Assembly (NCBI GenBank): GCA_019973155.2 | Contig: BPQB01000004.1 | Coordinates: 310,001 to 374,000 of the forward strand | Origin: Phanerochaete sordida | Taxonomy: Eukaryota; Basidiomycota; Agaricomycetes; Polyporales; Phanerochaetaceae | DNA length: 64,000 bases | Direction of reading: 5' to 3' | Part shown: one piece after another, positions 23,701 through 33,600 of the stretch | Position numbering within the stretch: position 1 is the stretch's first letter | Layout: every line of letters begins with the position of its first letter | The notes under the pieces: model-generated | The model's input: the letters and a program-made list of their open reading frames with translations, nothing else | Databases searched by the model: none | What the model was told of the DNA's origin: nothing | Program-made: the position numbers and the translations under genes

Positions 23701-24623
23701 ATGATAGGTCACTGACTTGGCTTGCGCTCCGTGATGACAACATTGCAACGCTCAAGAACGTCCTTCAGTTTCTTGAGGTCAACGTCGCGCTCGGTAGTCC
23801 CAGACTGAGTGCCAGTAGGCAAGATAGCTTCCTTCACAGCTAATTGGATGATGAGAGTCTGGACGTTTGGTTGTCAACAGAGGAGCTCCTGAAGGCCATC
23901 GACGACGCACTTCTGTGTTCGAGAAGAGATCATTGTCGACGAAGTCTGCAACTCCGAGCTCGCGCGTGCTCGTGTCCGCGAACGCAACGCCAACTTGCTT
24001 TGTCTTCGCGTTTGCTGGCGCTCCTGGAACAGCTGGCGTTGAAGCAACCCGGATGGCCATAACGACGGGCGCGGAAGTGATGTCTGCATTTCCGAAGAGC
24101 ATCTCTTCTACGTCCTGCAGGTTTCCCGGAGAAGCCTATGCGCGCAGTACGGCTAAGCACAAAACGCGGGTGTAACGAACACTGGAGCGCACCTCCTTGT
24201 CCAGCGTAAACTTCGTAGCCCGCTTGCCCTGCCCTGCCTCTGGCGCATATATCTCGATCTTGAGCTGGCGCGCGGTCAGAGCCTCCCTGAGAAACATCTT
24301 GGCTGAGTTCGCGCTGAGTGTGACGCTTGGCAAGCCATCGCGTCCACCTGGTCCGAGGTACTTTATGACAGTGTTGGTGTGGTAGAGATGCGTCGCGATA
24401 TATAGTGCATCCGGGCCGTGTACAGAGTAGTAGTCGCCGCGGTTGAAGAGACGAATGGTGCCTGTCTCCGGAGATTTCGGAGGCAATTTCTTGAAGAAGC
24501 TACAGAACCCAGGATGCGATACGTTGTCTGAAAGAAGATGAGAGCTGAGAGGCAGAAGTAAGGATGTTTGAACTCGCCGATTTCGAAGTCTGCATCCTTT
24601 TCTTTGCCGTACATCAACGCCAT
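20758..24623 (-). CDS. MSH2: DNA mismatch repair protein Msh2
   Basis: Msh2 pairs with Msh6 or Msh3 to recognise mispairs and loops in nuclear DNA. The ATPase is clear: [20 protein letters not shown] (Walker A, near 21890), [14 protein letters not shown] (signature motif), [12 protein letters not shown] (Walker B, near 21590) and FATHFHELT (near 21460). The N-terminal mismatch domain includes [24 protein letters not shown]. The clamp/lever region lies at 22203-23700. The first exon (24623-24578) ends ..DADFEI and needs a GC-AG intron (24577-24528) to reach [13 protein letters not shown] in phase. The C-terminus holds a low-complexity Ser/Thr repeat before [17 protein letters not shown]-like elements lie just upstream. 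All key residues are present, so the protein should be functional. Confidence 0.93.
21101..21183. repeat. purine-rich minisatellite inside an MSH2 intron
   Basis: About five copies of a 15-base unit (GGCGGAGGAGGAAAG and close variants) on the + strand. They fill most of the intron between the exon ending ELEDFDAGG and the last MSH2 exon (intron about 21191-21066, roughly 126 bases, twice the size usual here). On the coding strand it is a polypyrimidine tract ahead of the 3' splice site. Confidence 0.75.
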
Positions 24624-25638
24624 GGTCGCTGCAGCCGTCGAACGCGAGCGGATGAACGCGTCGCGTGCAGGCGCGTCGACCCCAAATGAGCGAGTTCGTT
24701 CTCCGCGACTCCGCTCGAAATCGCCGCCACGGCCAAAGTCTGACAAAAAGTGTTTGGTCTATCTCAGTACTAACGAGAATAGTACCATTCCCCGAGTACC
24801 TTTCGCTTCGGGGAGTAGTACTGACGAACTTTAGTACCATTGCGCCCACGGCTGCCGGGCGCTTTGCCGACATGCCGGATTACATAACGCCCTTCTCCCG
24901 TTTCGTGCAGACTCCCAGCCTAGGGTTACGTGGCTCGGGCACCGTTCGCCCACGTGGCGCCCCCGACGCCTGCTCGCCGACGTCGGTCGGGCGCTTGCCG
25001 CGCTTTGCCCGCCGCATCCATCCGGCTACCCTCCTTCGCAGCTAGACACTTCGCAATCTTGGTAAGCTCGCTACATATAGTCTTCTTGCATGCATTAACG
25101 ATACCTGCATCTTACAGCTCTGGAACCCACGGCGGGCCTGAGGCAAAAGGTCGGAAAATGCGGAAAAATGACGTCCCCCTGCTCAAATACTACATGGCTG
25201 GTAGCAGACAGGCTGTGAGAGGATTGGGTGTCGAGAAAGAGGTCCAGGTGTGTTTCTACTCCTTACTGCTTGTCTGTGTGGCTGAATTAGCGATCAATCT
25301 CGACAGCAGGCATATTCTGGCTAGCTTCACCCTGAGGCTATCCCCAACCCTCCTCCAGGGCAGATAACCATGTGAGTCGTGCACTATACTGTGTCTCTGC
25401 CGTTTCTGCTTCCAATCGACATGAATACAGCACTTTGTGCCCTATCCATTTCCGGTAGTGTACACACAAATTCAATAAAAGCTTCACCTTCCTCGCCCTG
25501 CACTGTGCCCATATTCTGCAAGTAGGAAGCCCCAAGGTGCAATACCTATCATCTATCACCGCTTGGCCTGAAAAAAATCCCTCGTGTCTCTGGGATTGCG
25601 TCTAATCCGTGTAGCATCGCCCTAATCGTTCTAGCAGG
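24624..25638. other. divergent promoter region between MSH2 and the membrane F-box gene
   Basis: About 1 kb between two divergent start codons. It contains the CGCGT cluster at 24656-24676 near MSH2. No gene was found in it. Confidence 0.45.
24656..24676. promoter_or_regulatory. MCB-like (CGCGT) cluster upstream of MSH2
   Basis: A perfect ACGCGT lies at 24656-24661, with further CGCGT cores at 24662-24666 and 24672-24676, beginning 33 bases before the MSH2 ATG. ACGCGT is the MluI cell-cycle box bound by MBF (Mbp1/Swi6, Cdc10 complexes), which drives G1/S transcription of DNA synthesis and repair genes in yeasts. That this fungus uses it the same way is inferred. Confidence 0.5.
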
Positions 25639-27063
25639 ATGCCCACACATTCGTTAGATGAAGGGTCCTGGCTGTCTGCGCTCTCTGTTCCCCTCATCCT
25701 TGGAGCCGTTATCACCTTCTTCGTCGTTATTTCGACGGGCAGTGCCGCAGGAGCCTCGCCAGGAACTTTGAGGAGGGATAAGCGGCGGCGGAAGGGCAAG
25801 CGGAGGAAGGTGTGTAGCATGCCAAGTACCCTCTTGTCCTTTTCTGAGCGACTTACTAGGATGACACTGGGGAAAGGGAACTTGTCCGACGGGACATACC
25901 CGTGGAAGTCGTCGAACACATCATTGACTACCTCGCCGACCATAGGCGCACCTTGAAGGCATGTGCTCTGACGAGCCGCGCCTGGCTGCCTCGCGCACGA
26001 TACCATCTGTACAGCACGCTCGTGGTCCGCCGCCGCGGACTCGACCCATACAAACTGCGTTTCTACCCTCAAGTCGCGCGCTGCATCCGCCATATCGTCA
26101 TTCGTGACGGTCTATGGCTAGAAGTGACCAATTCAGTGCTCGTCAAGCTCGGGCACGTCGAGATCCTCCATCTCAGTATCCCGTATGGACACATGTCCTC
26201 GGATATCTCCCCTGCACAGTTCCCTCACTTTCCTATGCTCAAGCAGCTACGTCTTGAGAACGTCGCGTTTCACTCCGGAGAACAGCTACTTTCCGTTCTG
26301 CGGAAGCTGCCGGAGCTGTCGAGCCTCTCCGTCCCACTCATATCCATGAACTACTCCGACGCTGCGACGTCAGAGGAATGCATCACCTCGTCAAGATTAC
26401 CGCGGGTGCGACTGCCGCTGCAGTTCGTGCACCTCTCCGTGCGCCCGACGCCCGGCCGGACCGCGTGCGAAATCCTCGCGATGGCAGGCCCATCGCTCAC
26501 GGAGCTCTCGATCCGGATAGTGAGCCTCTCTTCCGGGCTGCGCCCGACGTGTAAGCCGCATCTCACCTCCGTGCACGCAGCGCCACTCACTCTCGGGCAT
26601 AGTCGAGCTCCTGCGCACGCTCGACCTCGCGCGCAACACCGCGCTCGAGAGCGTGCTCCTGCACTTCTACTGGAGCGACCCGCTCTGGTACTACAGCACG
26701 CCGCGCGGGCCCCGCGATGCGCCGCTCGCGACCGCGCTGCTCGGCGCGGTGCACTCGCCCGCGTTCACCCAGCTGCGCCTCCGCGTCGTCATCCCCGGCG
26801 AGGACGAGAGCCTGCGCTGGCTGCGCTACTTCGACGTCGGCTTCCTCGACGCGTTCGCCGAGCCGCCCGACGACCCCGGGCTGAGCCTCGCGGACATCGA
26901 GCGTGCGAAGGAGCGTGCAAAGGGTCTGCGGAGCCTGCGCCTCGAGTTCAAGTTCACGTGTGCACTTGCCGAGCCAGAGCTGTCCAGGATCCGCGAGCAT
27001 GTTGGCAACCAGCTCCCCGCGCTGAGGCGGCGAAACATCTTGGAAATCGAATGTACACAATGA
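25639..27063 (+). CDS. F-box protein with N-terminal transmembrane segment
   Basis: Three exons. Exon 1 (25639-25809) encodes a hydrophobic stretch WLSALSVPLILGAVITFFVV (residues about 11-30), then a very basic RRDKRRRKGKRRK. A 50-base intron (25810-25859) joins in phase to DDTGERELVRRDIPVEVVEHIIDYL, and the F-box core continues as LKACALTSRAWLPRARYHLY. An LRR-like region follows. A second intron (26520 to about 26578, ATA/GTGAGC to GCAG/CGCCAC) keeps phase, and the protein ends LRRRNILEIECTQ. The basic stretch after the hydrophobic one suggests a single-pass anchor with the F-box in the cytosol. It belongs to the large mushroom F-box group and is probably a substrate adaptor of an SCF ligase at a membrane. 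The target is unknown. Confidence 0.75.
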
Positions 27064-27250
27064 GGACGCTTCTGTACAACACACCCGTTAATTTATCGTG
27101 TCTAAGCGGACACACAGTTGCAATGACGATAAAATGTAGGTCCTCCTCGTGATTGCATGCATACATTCCGTAATATACAGACTGAAAGCGAATAGCATGG
27201 GTAACAGCAACGGGTAACACATTCCGATTAATATGCAGGCCTCCAGGGCC

Positions 27251-29902
27251 TCAGACATCAACGTATCGTATGAACTGCCAGAGCTCGTTAGCGACGCAGA
27301 CATCGAGAACGCAAGGCCAGTACTCACCGACGAGTACGGCCTCCTCGGGTCTTGGCCGCGCGACGGCAGGCTATCGGGGTGCTCGCGCACCTCGGGGTTG
27401 TACGGCAGCACCTCCCCGCGGTGGTTCATCCAGCCGGCGGTCGCGTGTGGGTATTTCGCGAGTTCCTCAGGGTTCGCGAGCTCTCTTGGCGCATACACGA
27501 TGTACTGCGTTATGGAGCGGGGCGACGACGACGACTCGTGCACCTGGTAGAGGTGGTCGCCGCGCCGATTCCAGAAGCCATGGCGCACCTGCCGCCGCGG
27601 AGACGAGTGCGAGGGCGATGCTTGCGGCCCCTGATGAGACGATGACGAAGAGTAGTTCGAAGACCGCCGCGGGGAGGCTTGGTGTGAGGAGTGTTGACGA
27701 TGTGGCGAGGCTTGGGCGGAGGATTGATGAGAATGAGAAGGTTGGTGTGAAGATGCGTGTGAGGTCTGGTGTGATGATTGAGAGGAGTAATTCTGGTAGG
27801 AGTCGCTCGGTGGACGAGACGACGATCGCGCCTGCGACTGTGTGCGGCGGCGATGGGGATCTTGGGTAGCTTGGTTTGCCGCCGCCGCGGACGCGGACGC
27901 AGAGGAGGAAGCAGTTGATCTGTATTCAGAGGGCATGGGCGGTACGGGCAGAGGATTCTTCGCCGCCCGCACAGGCGAAGGCACGCGCGATGGTACGACT
28001 GGAGGCATGTGTGTCGGCGAAGGCATAGGTGGCACGACGGGTGGTTCGCCAGATAACGTAGGGTCCAGAGATGGGTACGTCCGACTGCGCCCAGGTGTGC
28101 GTGCGTGCACTGACGGTGACCGTTTCGGCATCCTCGACGACCTCGACGGCGCACGAGAGAGAGAAGCCGAGGGGCTCTCCTCCGGTATCGCAGGAATCGT
28201 GCCTGGTGGCGACTGCGAGGAGGTCGCCACCATTGGGTAGGTAGCGTGACGCCTCACTGGGCTAGGACTCAGTTTAGACGGAACAGGCGCACTAGACACA
28301 ATGAGAGGGCTCAAGATCCCAGGTTCGTCGGTGAACGTGTTTAGGAAGACACTCGAGTCAGCTGAGGTAGGTGGCGTCTCCAGGGACATAGATTTCATTG
28401 TGCTGGTAAGTGACGGGATGGATGAGTCCCTGCGCGTCGCTTGAGTGGACGTAGCAGAACCAGAAGAGTTCCCACGTCCGGCAGGAGATGGAGTAGGGGG
28501 ACCATAGATAGGTCCGTGAAGATGAGAGCGCGTAGGCGACTCGTCCTCGGTCTCGGTATCGGTATCTATCGGGGTATATCGCGTTTTCGATGACGCTCTG
28601 CCATGACGTGGCGGTGACGCCAGAGACGAAGACCGCAGGGCAGTCTCGCCCCTGGATCCCTCTCGAGTGGAAGCTCGAGTGGGTGTGGCTGCACGTGCAG
28701 CTGCAGATGCAGAAGAGGAACCCGTAGTGTTGTAGTGCTGCGGGGTGCGAATGATATTCGAAGAAAATGTCGGTTTCAGCTCTCGGTGTGAGCTGAAGAC
28801 CGACTCCGAGCTGCCTCCCTCTGACCGGATCTGGGAAGAGGACGTTGAGACATGGGCCGGAGTCCGCGGAGGCTTAGGCGACACAGCCGACGGAGACAGG
28901 GCTTGCGCGGATGCTGTCGATACGTGAGTCGGAGTACGAGGAGGATTGGGTATTACCGGTGCCGTCGGGGTGTCCTGCTGACGCGAGCTGTGCTGCGGCT
29001 GTTGCTGCTGACGTTGTTGCTGTTGCTGCTGGTAGTATTGCGAGAAGCTCGAGACCGCGGCAGGAGCAGAGGACGGCTGCACTGAGTCCCGAGCCAGCGA
29101 CTCAGCGCGAGAGCGTCGAATGGTCTTCGTCCCCTCTGAGTCACTTGAAGGGAATATGTTCTGACTGAGCGAACGATGGGTCGAACTATGGTGATGATGA
29201 TGTCGAAGAGATCGTTGTTGCTGCTCTTGCATTTGCTGCGCACTCATGCTAGCCGACGCAGAGTGCGGTTGCTTGCTGGCGGGGTGCTGATACTGACGCG
29301 GTTGAGACGAGCTCTGTGAGTCCCGGACGGCGCGTCCGTCACCCGCCTCCGGCCGCTCCGCAGGGTTACCCTCTGACTTACTGAGCTCCTTGGGCACCCA
29401 TAGCCATGGCGTCTGGGGTGCGCCATCACCTTCCTTCGTCCCTTCTCTCTCCGCCTCCTCCTTCTTCTGTTGCTCCAGTTGCTCCGCTCTGGGAGGAACA
29501 AACGAACGCAGCTGAGACGGCGTACTTCGTAATGTGAATGGACGGTACATACGTGAACAAGTTCTCGAGACCAAGCGGGTTCTTGCTCAGGTCGGTCGCC
29601 CAGTAGGCAGCATCGCCAGTGTTGAGCTTCCGCTTGTACGGGTTGTATGCTGGCGCGGCCGCGGCAGGTATCCCCCAGCTGGCGTGAGGAGCCCAGAGTG
29701 TTGCCTGCGCCGCAGGATTGCCTTGGAACATGGGATTCCACTGCCACTGGCCGCCCGTCCAAGCTCGAGGATCGACGCCGGCAGGCTGGGGAGGCGGATT
29801 AGGCATCGGTGCGGCAGGAGGCCAGCTGCCGGGCCAGCCAGCGGGTGCGCTGCGCCCGTGCCATGTGTGATACTGCTGCTGGGGGCCCATCCAGGACATC
29901 AT
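27251..29902 (-). CDS. Ser/Pro/Gln-rich conserved basidiomycete protein, function unknown
   Basis: Three exons. ATG 29902 (or 29899) opens MMSWMGPQQQYHTWHGR; the frame extends to 29914 only through a TTG. The N-terminal part, with YKRKLNTGDAAYWATDLSKN, and the C-terminal FWNRRGDHLYQVHES..YIVYAPRELANPEELAKYP..WMNHRGE look ordered. About 600 residues between are disordered, rich in Ser, Pro, Thr and Gln, with a long Gln-rich run near 29000-29040. Introns: CAC/GTATGT to CCCAG/AGCGGA near 29550-29490, and TCG/GTGAGT to TGGCAG/TTCATA near 27330-27272, giving the C-terminus SSFIRYVDV and a stop at 27251. I know similar proteins only as unnamed mushroom predictions. It converges with the membrane F-box gene. 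Confidence 0.65.
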
Positions 29903-30645
29903 GTCACGGCGCAAGGGCAGCGTTCAACGCTGGGCTCGAGAGGCGAGATGGAGATGTGGCCGTGCTTCAGAGCGCGAAGGGAGGGCGGCCCTGTCAGCAC
30001 CGATATCTTATATGAGCTCGCGTGTTGCTTACGTAGACAGACAAGAGGATCTCGTAGGACACGCTTTGCGGGTAATTATGCGATGGCAACAAGTATCGGG
30101 GCGTGGAGATGCATGCAAGGTTCGGTCTAAACGAGGCGTTGCTGGCGAGAACTGTCGGCTTTGCACAGATATAGCAGGACTGGGCGCACAGGCGGGTGTC
30201 GCAGCCTGCAGTCGGCCTCGGGTCTCCAGATATCGCCGTCTGTGAGGTCGGACTCGAGGCAGAAGCAGTACGAGGCCGGCCACCACATGTACAGCATTCC
30301 ATCGACTCGGTCGTTTCCGAAGGGCCTCCGCGGCCGAGCGCATCCTGAACTGGGAACAATAGCAGCTGGGAATCGTCCAGGCTGTGAATTGAGCACACAC
30401 ATCTACACGAAGAGCAATTGTCGATGTGCACGCCATGGCCACAGGTGGCGAGTAGTGAAATGGTTCAGGGGAAGATATGTTTATTGCTAAGCGCCCGATA
30501 ACGGTGAGCACAATGACCTCTAGAAACTATTGTACAAGATACAGCATCCCATAACTTAGCAAAATAATTAGGAGCACAGAGGACGCAAGGGTACGACAGA
30601 TAACGAGGGGTTAGATGGAGAAGGAAATGCAGAGGCGAAGGACAA
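29903..30645. other. intergenic between two minus-strand genes
   Basis: No gene is supported. The region holds the upstream flank of the 27251-29902 gene and the 3' flank of the RBR ligase gene. Confidence 0.4.
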
Positions 30646-33600
30646 TCAAAACCAGTATTCCAATCCGATACCGCCGTGCTCGTTGTGCATGTGCTCGTAC
30701 ACCTGCCCGCTCTCCTTGTACGTCGACAGACACACCCAGCAGATGTGCGCCTTGCAGCTCGTGCAGGCGACGTGGTTGCAGCCCGAGATGCGCTCGATGG
30801 GGATCTTGCACGCCGGGCAGTTCTTGACGTCGCGCGTGCTCGACCACTGCTGGAAGAGCCGACGGTCTTCGGCCTCGCGCCGCGCGCACGTCGTGCCGTC
30901 GTGGCTCTCGACGTGGCACTTGGCGCAGATGCGGATGAGGCAGGAGGGACACTGCAGGACGGTGTCGGCAGGCGCCGGGCGGTACACCTGCGGACAGTCC
31001 GGGGTTGGGCAATAGAAGAACTCGTCTGGTCTAGAGTGGATATATGCGAGGAAAGACGCGCGGGCGACGTCGAAGAATCTTTCCGCCTGGAGGATTTCCT
31101 TGGCGACATGTATGGGGACGAGCGACCCGCAGCGTCCCTCGTCTCCCAGACATGTCACAGGGAAAACTCGAGTGTCGATGGTTGCCAGCAAGTAGCCTTC
31201 GAGGCAGCTCTTGCACCACGAATGTCCGCAGGGGAGCGTGACGGGCAAGCTGACCTCGTCTAGACAGACGGGGCAACTGTGCCCCAGGTGACGGCGTGAG
31301 CGGTCATGCCGTGCATGTACGTTCTGCAAGATGAGCCGCGTCACCCTCCGGGCATCGTCATTTCCTCGGACCTTGAGGCTCTGGGTGGCAAAGTCCAGGA
31401 CGACGTTTTCATGACCTAGTTCCTGTTGTAACTTCATAAGATCAGCGCTGACGAAGAGCCCGATAAGCCTCCCATCCAGAGGGAAACTATGGAACATTTG
31501 CGTCCGTAGATATTGAACTTTCTGCAAGATCGCAGAACGGACGGCATCCCGAGTAACAGGCGGGCCGAAGAGCGAGATATGGCATTTACGGGAGTCACGA
31601 TTGATGAGCACCCCGTGGTACTCCCGCTCGAGGAGCTCGAAGAACTGCGCCCCGGTTTGAGTAGCGAAGAACGGGTCCCAGACGTTGTGCCCGTCCGCGA
31701 TGACCCTGTCGCCTCTGAGCAGGGATTCGAAAGTCCCTTTGATGCGTGTGAGGACCGGTAGCTGAGCTGCGGCAAGTTTGACACCGATGGGGGGTGCACC
31801 TCTGGACGCCCCACGTTTGTCAAACCAAGAGATGCTACAGTTGTCTCGTCCGAGGCGAAGGTGGTTGCGAAATGCAACAAGGTCATATAGTAGGGCTTTG
31901 AAGACGTCGTGGGGAAGCGTGTAGTTGATCGTGCGGGTATGCGTCGCTGAGAGAAGTTCATAGCCCATGGACTTGTACCGGCGGTTATTCAACGCCCGCG
32001 CAGCTCGTGCGGCGCCGTCGGGGGAGGCGTAGTGCGCCCAGGCAAGGACGCGCCCTCGAGTGAAAGGTGGAGAGAGCACGGTGATTTTGAGCAGCTCACC
32101 GTGTTGCCGAGCGGTATGAAACAGGGCATGGAGGGCATCTTTAAGTACGAAGTAGTTGGGACGGTCAAGCATGGGTCGCCCAACCGAGGAGAACTGGACA
32201 AGGTCGGACTCCTTGGTGTCCGGAGGAAGTCCGACGACTTGAACAGTGAAGAGTGCGATCCGGGGGACATCTCGATGGATCGAAGCGAAGAGCTCGCAGT
32301 CACCCATTTCGGTCGCGCAGATCTTTGCGATTGCCTCTTCAGCAGTTTGCTCCGTGTCGTAGCCGAGGTACGCAACACGGTACGGCGCTGCAAACTCGAG
32401 GCGCACGTCGCCGTCGTGCACATTTCCTTTGCCGAGCGAAGTGGACTGCTGGGAGGCGAGCTGCGCGATGATCGTAGTGCCAAAGAAGATGCGATTGTTC
32501 AGACCGGCAACTGCCTTGGTGGCTTCATCGTATGTTGGGAAGGTAGCCTTTACCGTCATAGATGGGGCGTCACAGGTTTCCGGCACATGTACGTCTTCAG
32601 CCTCGCCGAATTGCTTCAGTGCGTGTATGATATCACCCTTGGTGCGATTCGAGGGCACGTTCTTGATGAAGATGACGCGAGATTCGAAACCGGTCTTCAC
32701 ATGCTGAACGTGGAATCCGGGGCCAAACAGAACGTGTACGGCGTCGAGGACATTGACCGATATGACCTCCGAGGGGGGCTTGACAGGCCGAGGGCCTTGA
32801 GGTGCGAGCCGCTGTCAGCAATGTTAGTGCCATCGGAGCGCATACAAGCACCAATTTCCTACCTGCTCTATGCCTAGACCCGGTGGAAGGAAAGGTATCG
32901 GTTTCACAGGTCGAATAGCAAACACAGGATCTTCAACTTGAACGCGGTTGAGAACAGGCTTTTGTCGGATGACAGGTGGCTGCCCGCCTGGCGCTTGGTA
33001 GGTTCGTAGGAGTCGATGCAGCTAGATACTACGGTCAGTTGGCGCAGCAGAGCAACAGGTATCAACATGCCTGGGCTTCTATGGTGCGATTATCCAGGAC
33101 CATCTCTCGACGAGCCCGTCCCGAATGACCATTCATAGAGGACCACGAAGATGCTGCTGTCAACGGCTGGACGAATGAGTCGACGTTCACCCACAGAGAA
33201 CACAAGATATTCACCTCGCGCTGTGACGGTTTTGGCGACTCGAGCGGTACATGAGCGTACTTGCACTTCTCTCGGGTGCACCGGCCACGGAGGAAGTCCC
33301 AGCAGACAGGTTGAGCGATTGGATTCGACGCGTCGTCTGTGAGTAACGGTGATGTCTCTGGCGAGGAGGATGCCTGGCAGGGGATGTTAGTTAAGCTGGC
33401 ACCAAGAGTTCACGATTTGCCTACCGCAGACGAACTTCGTTCGAAGCCCGCATTTTGTGGGATGACCAGCTGCGGCAATGAGGCAGACCTGTGCTGGTGG
33501 CCGCTGTTTGTGTAAGCGGCAGCTTGACTTGATTGGGCTGGCGGATCGTCATCGCCGTAGTCCTCGTCGATAGGATGCCGCTTCCAGCAGTTTTCTCCTA

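Noticed and set aside
27510..28240. Long frames opposite and within the Ser-rich gene
   Set aside because: They are out-of-frame shadows of a low-complexity exon; two splice junctions and both conserved ends support the minus frame at 27251-29902.
20758..30645. A DNA-repair or defence island around MSH2
   Set aside because: The neighbours (F-box, Ser-rich unknown, RRM protein) share no pathway, and promoters are separate. Proximity looks incidental.
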